Made by a program: the position numbers and the translations under genes. Positions 23,111-35,880 of a DNA stretch of 64,000 nucleotides are shown piece after piece; positions within the stretch are counted from its first letter, which is position 1, and each line of letters opens with the position of its first letter. This DNA is from Aurelia coerulea (taxonomy: Eukaryota > Cnidaria > Scyphozoa > Semaeostomeae > Ulmaridae). The notes beneath the pieces were generated by a model. That model had not been told where the DNA came from and ran no database searches. It saw only the letters and a list, made by a program, of their open reading frames with translations. The stretch covers positions 6,581,896 through 6,645,895 of the forward strand of contig CM076957.1 of the NCBI GenBank assembly GCA_039566865.1, given 5' to 3'.

Positions 23111-24734
23111 AGATAAGGCTCAAATCCTTACTGGTTGTCAGAGCATGCGGAAATCATCCAATTTCATGCTTGTCAGCCAATGAGATCACCGCTTTCTAGC
23201 CCCTCGAGACAAAATCGCTCGTTTGAGGTAAATTTTCTAGTACCCTCACTAAAACTGAAATGGATGCTAGAATACTTCAGTTACTCGCAATTTTTTTTTA
23301 ATAAATCAGTTGTGGGGAAGTCCGTCCAGAGTTGTTTACATGTTTAGGCATATAGCTTGTTTGGGGCCGGAGCTGCGTTCATTTTCCGGTCGAAGAATAT
23401 TGTCCTTCGTTGAAATATCTATAGAAATCGCTACAAATGAGATATACAGATAAGAATTTCAGCAATTATGCATACTGACCTCAGCAATAACCCAAACTCC
23501 TTTACTGCTATCATATCTCAAAATTGGAGGCAATTTCTAATGATTTCTGGTAGAGATATCATTTGGGCCTAAGCTTGTCCTCGCTTAAAACTCACTCCAT
23601 TGCACTTAAAAAGTAATGGTAAAATTCTAGAGCTGAATAATGCACTTACCCATGACTCAGGCACCAGTTTGACTTCGTTTGCCTTTTTTACATTAGCAAA
23701 TTTTTATAAGAAACGACCAGTTGTGGGTGAATTGCAAAAATTTTCCTCGGTCCATATTTTTCTCTACACAACAGATTCTCCGCTTCAAACAACAAACAGT
23801 GAACTTTGTATCATAAAAGTCTTGCATCACAAAACATTCCTATAGAACGATTCCATACGCCTTAGCGAGGCACTCGTGAATTGTTTTCACGCATTTGGTT
23901 CAATCAGTCAATGCAAACAAACAAAAGTGCAGAACCGGGTATCTTTTTTAGCGAACCCAAAACAATGTTTTGTTCTTTTTATGTTTTGCATTGATTAAAA
24001 TAAGAACGAAAAGAACGAAATGCGTGAATACAATTCACGAGTGCATCGCTAAAGCGCATGGAATCGTTCAAAAGGAATGTTCTGTGATGCAAGACTTTTA
24101 TGATACAATGTCAAAGTTCACTGTTTGTTGTTTGAAGCGGAGAATCTGTTGTGTAGAGAAAAATATGGACCGAGGAAAATTTTTGCAATTCACCCACAAC
24201 TGGTCGTTTGTTATAAAAATTTGCTAATGTAAAAAAGGCAAACGAAGTCAAACTGGTGCCTGAGTCATGGGTAAGTGCATTATTCAGCTCTAGAATTTTA
24301 CCATTACTTTTTAAGTGCAATGGAATGAGTTTTAAGCGAGGACAAGCTTAGGCCCAAATGATATCTCTACCAGAAATCATTAGAAATTGCCTCCAATTTT
24401 GAGATATGATAGCAGTAAAGGAGTTTGGGTTATTGCTGAGGTCAGTATCCATAATTGCTGAAATTCATATCTGTATATCTCAAAACAAGCTATGTGCCTA
24501 AACATGTAAACAACTCTGGACGGACATCCCCACAACTTATTTATTAAAAAAATTGCAAATAACTGAAGTATTTTAGCATCCATTTCAGTTTTAGTGAGGG
24601 TACTAGAAAATTTACCTCAAACGAGCGATTTTGTCTCGAGGGGCTAGAAAGCGGTGATCTCATTGGCTGACAAGCATGAAATTGGATGATTTCCGCATTC
24701 TCTGACAACCAGTAAGGATTTGAGCCTTATCTTA
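23111..24734. mobile_element. 1.6-kb near-perfect palindrome, probable 9-bp TSD
   Basis: AGATAAGGCTCAAATCCTTA at the left is mirrored at 24715-24732. Pairing is nearly perfect over about 730 bp per arm, apart from about 75 bp present only in the left arm (near 23360-23435). The unpaired core is small (about 23925-24005). The same 69-residue frame therefore appears on opposite strands (near 23600 and 24320). TATATTGTA occurs on both sides (23102-23110, 24735-24743), a candidate 9-bp duplication as in Mutator-like foldback elements. The flank is AT-rich, so a shorter duplication remains possible. Confidence 0.85.
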
Positions 24735-24743
24735 TATATTGTA

Positions 24744-26477
24744 TTGTATCTATTTTCATATTATAAAACTTGTAAATATTTTAATTGTGGCAAATGAAAC
24801 ATACATGCATACGTAGATCCTCTGATTCAAACACAAGAGACTAAAGATTCATAAAAAGATACCCTAAGAACTAAATTCATCCTTGCTTGCATTCTGAGTT
24901 TCAGTAGTAGAAAAATGCGATTGTGGTCTGGCAATGCATCTACTTTTACTAAGACCTGATATATCTGTTAGTGAAATGTTTTTGAAGGCAGTTTAGCTCC
25001 TTTAGCTACAGAATAAGATGCTGTAATTTTTACAAACCTTGCTGCAGACTTATTAGAAATGGTTTGACTTGTTTGACTTTCATTCATAGCACGATAGCAT
25101 CACGATATAACATTGGAGGGCTCTGGGCTAAACTCGAAAAGCCGCATTCCTAGTAGCGGTTTGACAAGGCTGTAACACACAGCAACATCTGTGGTTTTCT
25201 TTGGTGGATTAGCTTTGAAATTTCATTAAATTCATTTAAATATTCATAGAGATTTTGATGAGAAAATGGCTGGATATTTCTCACAGTAAATACTCACACA
25301 ATTACCATAATGTTTGACAAAGCGGATCGATAATTGTTGAGTTACTTCATCAACATGAGTCACATATCAAATAAATTGAAAATAAGAAGATTTTAAAGAT
25401 AGCATCACAATGAATCATCTATTTTAAAAGTTAATCATAATTCCCAAGGTATCCTGAGCACCAGTTGTCTTCACAGAAGTTAGATTGTTTTATTATTTAA
25501 ATACCATTATTTTTAGAACAGAGTTTGAAAGAAGACTAACTCTTTGTTGCTGGAAATAGCAGAAGAAAACTTTCCTGCTCTTCAGATAGCTTAATGCTCC
25601 GCTCTGTTGAGCATCGATTCGCGGTTTAAGACTAAACATGTAAACAAAGTAAAATGTAAGCATTGTTATTTATAACTTTCTCGGTAGATTGTCTTTTTTT
25701 TTAAATAGGTACTTGATTACGACGTACTACACGCGAAAACAAACCATGTAAGATATAAGCACTTTGATCCTAATTGAAATAAGCACGACTTTCCGAGCAT
25801 AGCCCATTATCAAGTCAAGTTATCATGCCCGTTATCGAGCATTAGCCTGGTTTAAGACTATGCTTGGTAAAATTGGCCTCAAAAAGTATCGAACAGCAAG
25901 AAGGACAGTTAGCAAGTCATAATTTGAATCTGAGATTGCATTAACATGTTCGTGGACTATTCTATTTTGATGAGAAGGCCCAAGAGACAAATTCAATGAT
26001 AAACCAGTGACAAAGGAAGTATTATTAAAGGCACTGAGTCCACATAAATAGCGCGTTCATGACCAATATCAGCTTCTTTTCAATTATAAAACAAAAGTTG
26101 TGATTTAATCGCTATTGAAATGAAACCAAAGAACTTCCTGAGGATAATGCATGGATTAAGAAGTCTTTGGTCTCCACTACTAATGACTTTAGCACAATTG
26201 TGCGATAACAAGGGTCCGTCAGCAGTTTATCAGCACATATTCAGGATAGCTTTAACGCTCAGCCATTTATATGGACTCAATTCCTTTAAGTAACGGTCCA
26301 GTTTTCACAGTCCGATTATTTCATTCTAAATCGCTCTCAATTGCAACTAAACTGGCCACGAAAGCTTGAAAATAGTGTTTAGTTAAGAAGATATCTTGAC
26401 AATTAGATGGAGCATGATACAGAACGTCATATTCCTATGTATTCCTTGTCGCTATCATGAATCCCATTTCAAAACTT
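24744..26477. other. Long stretch without recognised genes
   Basis: AT-rich with no long frames on either strand. No repeat structure noticed. Confidence 0.5.
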
Positions 26478-26479
26478 TA

Positions 26480-26567
26480 CCGGGTGAGTCAGAAGGAAGT
26501 ACCGAAGTTTTCTAAACAGAGAAGCATTCTTAATTAGTAGCCCCTGCGGAGGGCTGCGCATCTTTTA
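26480..26567. mobile_element. Solo left end of a CCGGGTGAGTCAG MITE
   Basis: TA then CCGGGTGAGTCAGAAGGAAG matches the end of the MITE at 5604. The matching right end is not present downstream. The remainder was probably deleted or replaced around the insertion of the next element. Confidence 0.55.
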
Positions 26568-28342
26568 CTGGGTATCTCAAAAAAGTATACAGATTTCTAA
26601 ACAAATGATTCGCGGTACAAAATTTAAAAATAGCCTTGAATAACAGACTCATCATATTAAACCCATAAACGCTACAAAACACCGAAATCAGTAGGAAGAA
26701 GACTATTAACTCCTGTAAAAGAAACAATAACCAAAGTAAGCCTGTAACAAGAGAAAAACTGTTAAATCCTGTAAGACAAAACCGAATTAACCTTAAAACC
26801 TGAAAGGAAAGAAATAAGTTAATAACTCACCAGTAACTGCTGAAAAGATAAACGTAAAATCACCAAATACTAGTTTCGTCGCACTCTCATCAGTTTGTTT
26901 CAAGATTTCGTTAGGTCCAGCGATGTGGAATTAGCTTTGATCAATTACCAATCACTCTCAAAACGTTCCTCGATAGTTAACTTGAATATAGGTATTGTTG
27001 CTTTGTGATATATAGTTAACTCGTTGGTTGGTATTGATGCTTTGAGGACAGAAATATTAATCTTAAAAGCTCAAACTTGCATCTATCTCTAAACCAGAGT
27101 TGTGGCGTTTTGGCCTAAGCAATTCTTGAAGCAATCCCTTTACTCGAGAAGATGGAGTAGACGACTCTTTATGATCTTACACAATCATTAACGACCTAAT
27201 GCCAGATTATTCAAGAGACCATATTCTACAACTGAATCGGCTTTTTGCAATCAACCCGTTGTTGATCAAATTAGGACAAGCACTGGAAAATATAAGTCAA
27301 GCTTTTCCCTGACATTTTGCAAGAATGGAGTACAATTGATCTTGATATAAGAGAATCTCCTTCCGTCAGTATAGTCAAGAACAGACTGCTTTCGCTTATT
27401 AGGCCCCGATTTTTGATCAACTCAGCTCAAACTAAATGTTCGCAAATTCAGTCATAATTCTAACAATCAACCCGATGTGTCCAATCAACGGCGGTTCTGA
27501 GGACACTGCCTATTGTAACCTCAACGCCTGTGTCCTGTGTCCTTCCAGTTCTACGCGCATTTGAATTCATTGACGTTCTAAATCCTGTCCTTTCACAAAT
27601 TCTTTTATACGTCGACAAAAAGTTGCCATTTGACGTTAATAAATTTACCCTATAATCTACTATCTTGTGTACTTCAAGAACGGACCATTTCGTATGATAG
27701 CATGATCCTGTCCATTAAATATCCCTAAATCTTATGACTAACTTACTTATGACTCTGTTCTTAGTTTAGTAATGTACCTGTAGTTTTTTACTTCAAGTAT
27801 ATGAATTCATTGTAATATTAATCATAAGTATATGTAGCATTTTGTAGTTGTCAGCCTGGCTGCATGTGTTTATATGATAGCCATGGAGGCGTCATTGTCT
27901 GTTGTTCTTCATTGCATCGTCCCACAAGTATATAGAATGTAGCTGTATTGGGAAATGTTATGTTGATATGAAAAAATGTTGAAGCACATACGAAATACAA
28001 AAACTGGAAATAAAGAAAAAAAAGCTGCTCAGTGGGTAACTTATAGCAAACATAGCGTAATGTGATCCAATATTTTCAAATTTTATCAAGGCTATCATTG
28101 ATTGATCCAAAGTGCTTCAAGATTATTTAAGGAGAAACGCCAAATGTCTGGTTTTGAGGTGGATGCAAATTTGAGCTTTCAAGATTAATACTTCTTCTCT
28201 CAAAGCAGCAATACCAACAAACGAGGTATCATTGTTCAAGTTAACTATGGAGGAATATTTGGAAACTGATTAGCCATTGATTAAAGCTAAATTCATATCG
28301 CTGGATCCAGCCAAATCTGTATAGTTTTTTTGGGATACCCGG
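26568..28342. mobile_element. TA-inserted MITE related to 21739, enlarged core
   Basis: CTGGGTATCTCAAAAAAGTA at the left is mirrored by a TTTTTTTGGGATACCCGG end at the right, with TA on both sides (26566-26567, 28343-28344). Arms of about 200 bp share TTTTGGCCTAAGC and CCAGAG blocks with the element at 21739. The core (about 27130-28135) is about 1 kb of unrelated AT-rich DNA without frames. It includes a possible poly(A)-type junction (GGAAATAAAGAAAAAAAA near 28005-28022). Confidence 0.8.
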
Positions 28343-28344
28343 TA

Positions 28345-29075
28345 GATATTTTGTTGTATCTACGAGTTACCATTTTACTTTAAACTTATACATTGCACGC
28401 AAAGATTGTTTTGTCTGATATTCATGATCGCATTTTTTGGAAACAAGGATGATCTTATTTCACTCAACAAGTAGTTACATCTTGTTTATTCAAGGCGTTT
28501 TTCACACTAGCTTGGAAATATATTTCTTGATCAAGTTTGCTCAACAGTTGTATCAGCTGCTGTAAACATTGTTTGCAAATTTGCACGCAAAAAGCCAATT
28601 TGCGATTTCACTGTAACTTAATTCATGTTTTGCTAGCTTCATTCTATTCGGAAAAACATCAAACGATTTTCTGTTCTTACCACTATTAGAGTCAATTACC
28701 AAACAGTGCTACTGTAAAGGTGTTTCCTACTGCAGTCTGGTAAAACACTTCGATGACGTCCATCCGCTCAGTGATGAGTTGTCAAAAACACCGAGACTGT
28801 GTAAAACAAACAGTTATGTCGAAGCATATGTCCGGGGACTTCTAAAAGTCACGATTTCTTGAAAAAATTCATCTCTATTCGTAAAAATGACGGATGTTTA
28901 ATTTATAACTCACTAACAAACGCATTGAATCTTAAATTTCAGCATCATAATAATATGATATGATGCTGCAATTCCCTGGCTCAGTCTTTTCATAGTGTCT
29001 GTTATCTTTAGATTCAAAATAAAACTGTTTGCCGCCACATTTGCTAAGAAAAATATGCTGAGCTACTTTCTTAGA
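28345..29075. other. No gene seen
   Basis: AT-rich, no recognisable coding or repeat structure. Confidence 0.45.
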
Positions 29076-29077
29076 TA

Positions 29078-29624
29078 CCAGGTTTCCCAAAAAAGAGTAC
29101 TCCCATTTGAAAAATCACCAAAAATTGATTACATAGCCGAACTTCGATTTTCTTTTTTGTGAAGTAGATCAAGGGCCAAATTATTATCCAATAATTAGTT
29201 ATCCTTGTAATTGGTTTCAAAATTAGCGAATTTAGCTCTTTTTAGGGCTACCTGGTTTTGAATCGTACTGCAAAAAAGCATTGATGACTACCAGATCAAT
29301 TTCTTTGTGCATGTAAAGCTTCTAGTTTTGTTATAAATTACAGAAAGAGATGCGCACTATCATTGGAGACTTCAATAATGACAAAAAAATCTGAAAATTT
29401 TGACTCTTACCTAAGATTGAGTATTTTACTTCAAAATTGTAGCTCAAAATAAAGTTTTTCAACGTATAATTTCTCTACCTTGATGTACCAAAAGCAAACA
29501 TTTCATCATCTATGAATATTTTGGGTCTTTGACAAAACAATTCAAGAAAAAATTGTTATCAAAGGTTTGATAATCAATTTTCGGTGATCTTTCAAACAGA
29601 GGTACTTTTTTATGGGACACCCGG
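29078..29624. mobile_element. TA-inserted MITE (CCAGGTTTCCCAAAAAAG ends)
   Basis: CCAGGTTTCCCAAAAAAGAG at the left mirrors a TTTTTTATGGGACACCCGG end at the right, and the next 30 bp (GATCACC / AAAATTGATTA blocks) also match inverted. TA on both sides (29076-29077, 29625-29626). 547 bp, no coding capacity. It ends only 44 bp before the Mutator-like element. Confidence 0.82.
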
Positions 29625-29668
29625 TATAAGTATCAAATAACTGATACGTGATTCAATAAAATCCTTAA

Positions 29669-32600
29669 GGTCACTCTCAGGGTTCAGTCATATCTAGGTG
29701 TCATGATCAGTCAAGAATGACTTTTCTTGTTTAAATGACATGTTTGCTGAAAAAATATTGGATCAGCTAAAAATAATTCATTTTTGCTGACTGCTTCATG
29801 TTAAATGTCACGAAATACATATACACTTTGTGACACCTCTTGTAGGCAGATGATATGATATAATCTCTTCAAATTTTCACAAGTTATAAAGGGATAGCAT
29901 ATCTACACAATGGACTTCAGTCTTTGGGGTATCTTTCATATTTTTATAATTTGGACATTTTCAATTTAAGATTTCCGATTTAAAGAAATAAGACAAACTT
30001 TCATCAAAGTTTGCATCAATGTACTAGCTTATATACCAAGAAGTTTAAGTCCATTGCATTGAACACAGTACAGTTGATAATTTGTGAAAATTTGGCATTG
30101 ATATCTTTAAAATTGATAATTTTACAGGTGTCACAAGGCCATACAAAACCGCAATTTTGAGTTTGAAGAAAACACACTTTAAAAATTTGCGATTGGAAAA
30201 TATATTTTGTTTTGGTACAGAACTCCACAGAAATACCCCTTAAAAACCCCCAGCTTCATACATTACTCCCTCCTTATCTAAAACACTATCCTCTACATTC
30301 TTTTTTGCTTTTCTTCTAGATTTTCTAATTTTTTTGGCCAATATAGTTGCATTTGTGTTGCTCTCTCTCTTGCGTTTGCGGTCTCTTTTGAGGACGGCCG
30401 ACATCATATTTTGTCCAGGTTGTATCCCCAGGTGTTTCAGCACATTTCCAACCCCACTGCTCCCATCATTAAAGGCTATTACAGCTCCTGCAGCTGCAGC
30501 ATCAAGATGATCCCTTCCAGAATGCTTAGATTTGGGACATCTTGCCCAAATTAGATGGTTAATTGCCTCACAATTGTTTTGTGTGTAGCCCCCCAGGCAA
30601 CCCTTCATTATATCATCCTTTGTCAGTTTGGTATAAATGGGCTTCAGTTCATCTACAATGGCACTGGGCAATGGGCTTGGGTGCTTGAAAGGTTTTCTCT
30701 CTAGCATTGCCAGGTTATATTTACACCATGTATTTCGCCCTTCAGGACAGTTCTGATGTTGTGGGTTTTCGTCAGAAGACGCAGAGTGGTATAACCCTGC
30801 CCATACTTCTTTTTTCATGCCTTCTTGATCAAATTTATGGCGTCGTATGGCAAGCCCATAGTAGACCTGAAGCTTGTCTATCCTTGCACCTGTCAGCCTT
30901 CCCATTCCCCCAATTGTTTTGCCATCTTTGAGCTTTTGCTTTCCTTTTTGGGCTTTTAGTTTTCGAAGGGATGTCCCCATCCGCTTTTGGACATGACCAA
31001 CACACTCATATTTCACAATATCTTTGTCAGCATAGGGTTTGCTGGCCTTTATTGAGGAGAATGACTTTGAATCTCCATCCCCTATGTAACCAGTATACTG
31101 GAGCTTTCTTGAACCTTCAGAACGTGCATACATTCTTTTTACTCCTTCTGGTTCCATGGCAGGAGCAGAGCCTGTAAAATTTATTTGGCATCTGTGATTT
31201 GCGCGCCATGCATCTTTTGCAGCATCATCATCCTTCTTGCTCCATCGTGCACAACTAAAGCAGACCTTATTTAGAGCTTCATAGTCAATGCATTTTCCAC
31301 TTTCAGCAGAAATAGCAGTTACTGCACCTTGCAGGGAGGAGTACCCTCTTTTGCGCCATGTGCCGTCAAACATTGCTTTGCATTCTGCAACTTCATTCAA
31401 AGGAGAACCAAGAATGTCATGCTCTTCATTTGCTGCCTTTTCCATGCTCACCGTTGCTTCAATTTCGAGTGCATCTTTGATTTTTGCAACTGAGCTACCA
31501 TACGCGTCATCAGACATTGCCTTTGGCATATTCAGGATAGAGCACAGCTTTTCCAATGATGACTTTCCAGCACCTATTTCCAGCAGCCCAAGTACCATAC
31601 GGCGATTTATTTCATATGATCTTGAGCCTTCACAGCGTGGTGATGTATATATTTCACAGCCGCTGGCACAGGCACTGCACTCAAAGGTGAATGATGAAGC
31701 AAGCCCCATCTTCTTTCCTGCATTCTCCTTCACAATCATCTTGCCAGACTTGCATTTGCCACAAACAACAGCTTCCAACAGTGCTTTCAAAAAGGAAATG
31801 TGCATGATGCGAAAGCCATCCAACTGATCCTTGGGGGCTAGCACTGGTGTAGGAGCAAGTTTTCTTTCACTGGCACCAGCTGTTTCTGCTTGAGTTATGC
31901 TTTCCTAAAATGGAATAAAAACAACTATGAGCTATCTAGGCCTGGCTATGATACAAACATCAGTAGCTATTTGGTAAGCCTTCTCAGTTCAGCAAAAGGT
32001 GTTAGCTAGCAAAGGGGTGAAGAACATTTATCATATTTTGTGTGTGTAGGTACTTCCATGTTTTACATACAATTTGAGGAAAGCTACTACTTCTTGCGTG
32101 CAATGACTCATGCTCATTTAGGCCAAGTCTCAACTGTTTCTAAAGCAAAACGAAATAACTAAATCTGAAATAATTTCACCACTTTGAAAAATAGTTTAGA
32201 CCTGGCCTAAATGCATACCAAACATTACTGAGCCACGGAGACAGCAAATTTGCAGAATCATAAGCGAGACACATCAAATAACAGCAATGCATCGTCGACA
32301 AGAAGGAACATAAATATTGATCATACGATTTATGGATGGCCATGGGGATGGGCCTACTACTAACCGTTTCGTCTTCGTTTTCATTGGCAGGCATCATAAA
32401 GTCTTGTTCTGCAACGGTTTCTTCCTCTTCAACTGGTTCCCTGCTAGCAGTTACAAATCGATTTCCTGCAAACTTTCTCTTACTTCTTCTTCTGCTTCGG
32501 AATTTCCGATTTTTGTTGAACACGCTCTGGTCACTTTTCCCCGACATTTTGAACTGACCAGCTGATGAAACTGGCAACGCTGGTTGTCATGGTGAGACAG

Positions 32601-33078
32601 GAATTCGCTTCTCTCATTGGTTTAAAATACTGTACCTCCCGACTATTATACAATATGACGGGACAAAGTAGCTACAGCGCGCCTTCTCATTGGTCTTTTA
32701 GATTTTACTTGAATATGATTGGAGGAGACTGCTCTCCTTTCTATGATGGATTTTGGATAAAAACAATCACTTGCCTTTTGAGTGTAGCAATCAGGGGGAT
32801 CAGTAGTCAAAGCGGAACCAGAAGTCGTTTCAACTTCGAAGATAGGCCCAAAAGTTTCAGAGCAAATCGCGTTGAAAGTTTGGTGATATTTACTGGATAT
32901 TTCAGCAATTTCAACAGCAGTTGGGGGTAAACAAATGCCCCCTGATCCCCCAATAGCGGTCCAAAGATATTATATCAGTCCATGAGGTGACAGAGTATGA
33001 AATTTGGAGTAAAATGATGTAAAAAACAAAAATTTGGAAAAAAACATATTTTTAAACTTTCCAACCCAGAGAGTGACC
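29669..33078 (-). mobile_element. Mutator-like DNA transposon, apparently complete, flanked by TTAA
   Basis: The ends GGTCACTCTCAGGGTT (left) and, read inward on the other strand, GGTCACTCTCTGGGTT (right) match at 15 of 16 positions. TTAA lies directly outside both (29665-29668, 33079-33082). The 3410-bp unit contains one two-exon transposase gene on the minus strand with no stop or frameshift. No 8-11 bp duplication of the kind normal for Mutator-like elements is visible, see findings. Intact coding and well matched ends suggest a recent insertion. Confidence 0.82.
30240..32577 (-). CDS. Mutator-like transposase, two exons
   Basis: Predicted coding exons on the minus strand are 32577-32365 and 31904-30240. 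They are joined across a 460-bp phase-0 intron (donor GTTAGT, acceptor TTTTAG), giving about 625 residues. Starting at the second ATG (32547) gives 615 residues beginning MSGKSDQSV. The 534-codon uninterrupted frame has no ATG at its left limit (it begins with GTG), so exon 1 is needed. Exon 1 is basic, rich in Arg/Lys/Ser (RKFRSRRRSKRKFAG). Then come Cys pairs (residues 119/122 and 147/150), DGTWRKRG with a candidate catalytic Asp at 251, IGDGDSK with Asp 347/349, ECVGHVQKRMG, the LTGARIDKLQVYYG block, QNNCEAINHLIWARCP with candidate Glu 517, and a basic C-terminus. These blocks are those of the animal Mutator-like transposase domain family. The likely role is cut-and-paste transposition by a DDE-type nuclease in the nucleus. 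Confidence 0.85.
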
Positions 33079-33082
33079 TTAA

Positions 33083-34410
33083 ATTAAGTACAATCTCCAG
33101 CATGTGGAAATTTGCAATGTTCCAAATTTATGGTGGCATTTTAATTCAATACATTCACTTTTATCATTGCTCGATAGATATATCAAAATACCTAAAGACA
33201 ATGTATGACTGGAAATCGGTTGCAAGAAGTATTGCCATGAACAATTTACATCTACCTATCCTAGTGACCCAAAGAATCTCTTGAAGAAAAATAAAATTTG
33301 GTTGTGTTATCTCTTATGAACATTTCTTTATTTGCATTTGTGTCAAGAACTGGCAAGAAAATATCTATAAATTTTGCAAAATTGAGAATGGAATTGAATA
33401 TGGAGGAATTTGTGCGTTTGCAAGCTACCTGGTTCTGAAGCATACTCTAAAATCATAGCAGGCGATTTTCTAATTTGATTTTTCCAGGTTTAGTAAGCAA
33501 AACGCATCTATCTTGAAATTTCTTTCGAGTTATTATGAGCACTGAAAGAGAAGTTAAATTTGAATTCACGAAAATTCCTTGGTTGTGAGATGCCTAAAAT
33601 TGGCCTAGAACCACTCAACCAAATCGTAAGGAGGAATCTCCTATAACAATATAACAATATTACGACCATTCGGACATAACAACCTTTCAAATAAGGTCCT
33701 GACGCAATATTTACTGTATGGCAATAAAGACCTATCTATTCATCTTAACAGAAAGATTCTCGAGTTGACCTTAGCTTTCATCCACAACACCGGTCGGTTT
33801 GATTGAGGTCATTTTAATCTTTGTTATACGCTAAGTAACCATCAAGTCCCTTTACCTTTTTTTTCCGTCTTCTGTTTCTTCTTTCATTTAGAATAGTTAC
33901 GTTGCATTATTTGATTTAATGGAAATTAATGATTGCGGAAAAGACAGTGGTATAATATTCCAACAAAAACCCTGGCTTTCTGCATTTAATTCATCGATCA
34001 AATTGACATAATTCGGTAGGAAGCAGGGAAATTGTTCTGAAACTCCTTTCCCACAGTCTTTATGCCGCAAACGTTCATCGAAATTGATTTAGGTCGTAGT
34101 TAGCGTATAGTAATTAGTTTACAAGTATTCTTTGTTTTCTTTTTGTGCGTTGTCCTAGTAGTGTTCATTGTTTTTTGTTATATGTAAGAACATGGGGTAG
34201 CCATGCCATTTTGCTCCTCACGTTATTGTCCCTGTAGTGTTGTGCAGTTGTATAGTATTAATATGTAGAGTAGGTAAACATGTATTGTAAGAATTTTATA
34301 TGGATAAAAAAACAATATCTGCGCTTACCCAGCATTGCCCAAAACTTGGCCTTTCTCCTGAAAGGTCGGAATAACAAGCATCTGCTCAAATCATTTGGCT
34401 TTGCATTATC
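33083..34410. other. No gene seen
   Basis: AT-rich. The part from about 33780 to 34315 has the T-rich look of a LINE 3' region ending near a run of A, but no coding remnant supports this. Confidence 0.4.
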
Positions 34411-34715
34411 CCCAGGGGGGGGGGGTACTCAGTTATATTTAGGATAGGGGTGCTCAGGCTGAGGTACAACGCATCAACCCAAAAATATATTTTCTACCAT
34501 GAAAACAGACCCAAAAAAATAATTTTTCTTTTCTTTTTCCCAATCTTTTTCCTTCTTTCATATTTGAGACCCAAAAAAGTAAGCCAGAATTTCAGGAACC
34601 CAAAAAGATAAATGTACAAATGATTGACCCAAAGAATCATCCTTGCCCAAATTTTAAACCCAAAAAAATAACCTGGGCACCCATATCCTGAATATACCAG
34701 AGTACCTCCTCCTGG
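34411..34715. mobile_element. Poly-G-ended MITE, copy 5, decayed
   Basis: Starts CCCAGG, a G-run and GTACTCAGTTATATTTAGGA, and ends CTGAATATACCAGAGTACC, TCCTCCTGG. The terminal repeats pair over about 40 bp with mismatches. The core repeats GACCCAAAAAAATAA-type blocks about every 45-50 bp. No 8-bp duplication is recognisable. The minus-strand frame at 34494-35114 crosses it and is not a gene. Confidence 0.7.
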
Positions 34716-35849
34716 CGGATCTTGTTGGGGATACGAATCGTCAAAGTTCAAAGCAACGGTTATCCCCCAAAAAGGAAACCTGTGATCATGCGCAGAAAGC
34801 ATGTTTGGTTTTGTGGAAAGAATGTGGGCGGATAATCCGGCCACAATCCAAACAAGAATTAGAACATAAGATCCTTTTGGATGATTACAAAGTCCGTCCT
34901 GAGCTGAGCATAATAAAATCTGAATATTGATTTCTTCATAACCCGAAATGATCGTTGATGCTGTTTTTAGGTTTTTAGCTACAGTCAGAGAGATGAGTGT
35001 TGCTGCTAAAGTCGCCTTCAATAGAAAATCAAGCGCCTTGTATAAGGACAAGAATCGTTTGAAAAGCAATATTTTGATCTTTATGTCAAACGAGGATGAT
35101 ACCCAAAAAATCAAAAGTCATTACCCCTAGTTTGCTTAGTTCGTGCATGAAACTATTGGCGCATCTGTCTCAAATTAGATGTAAATTAGATTAAATCAAA
35201 TTAGAGATTTACGATAACGCAATATTACTTATGCAGAACCCTGCAGAACGTTTCTATTCGCGGGCATCTAACCTGAGACAAGCAGTGACGAAGATAACCT
35301 CTTTGCAGAATCATATGCATGAAGATGTTTTGGTTCAGTGTGATCATGTGCCTTCCCCAGTCAATGGCGCCATTGTTTGCTAGGATTCTGCACCTTTCCT
35401 CTCAACTTCACCTGCGAGGTTTGCATCTGTAGCTGTGTAGAAGGGGGGTCCATCTACCTTTGGTGATGCTGCGAATGCTAGCCTCTGTGCAGGCTGCCGG
35501 TTACATCATTCTCTAAAGTTGACTTATTTGCATAATAAATACTATCAATAAGTGGCTAATGATGCGTTCGTTCTAGAAAACGATTGTTTTAACATAATTA
35601 AGCTGCTAATGAAGTCAAGAACGTGCCAATTCTGGGTAAATTTGTTGTTGTGCCAGGGTAAACATCATGGTGATTTATCCATCTTATGGTGTCAAATCTG
35701 TCTAACATGAAATAAGCCGACGTCAAATTTTGCTATAGGATCGCGGGAAACTTCTGTCTTGTGTGCGCTTTCTGTGCGCTTTCTTTATTTCAGTGCCAAT
35801 TAGCAGAGGTAAAACGTTAATCAATTGCTTTAACGAGCGTGACTACCTT

Positions 35850-35880
<31 letters not shown>

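Noticed and set aside
23600..24320. Nearly identical 69-81 codon frames on opposite strands
   Set aside because: They are the two arms of one palindrome, with no recognisable domain.
27960..28030. Poly(A) tail of a processed retrocopy (GGAAATAAAGAAAAAAAA)
   Set aside because: No coding remnant, no recognisable source gene and no duplication found around it.
30240..31844. Single-exon 534-codon transposase frame taken as a whole gene
   Set aside because: The frame begins at GTG with open sequence upstream and a good splice acceptor at 31905-31906. A matching donor and a typical basic N-terminal exon lie at 32365-32577.
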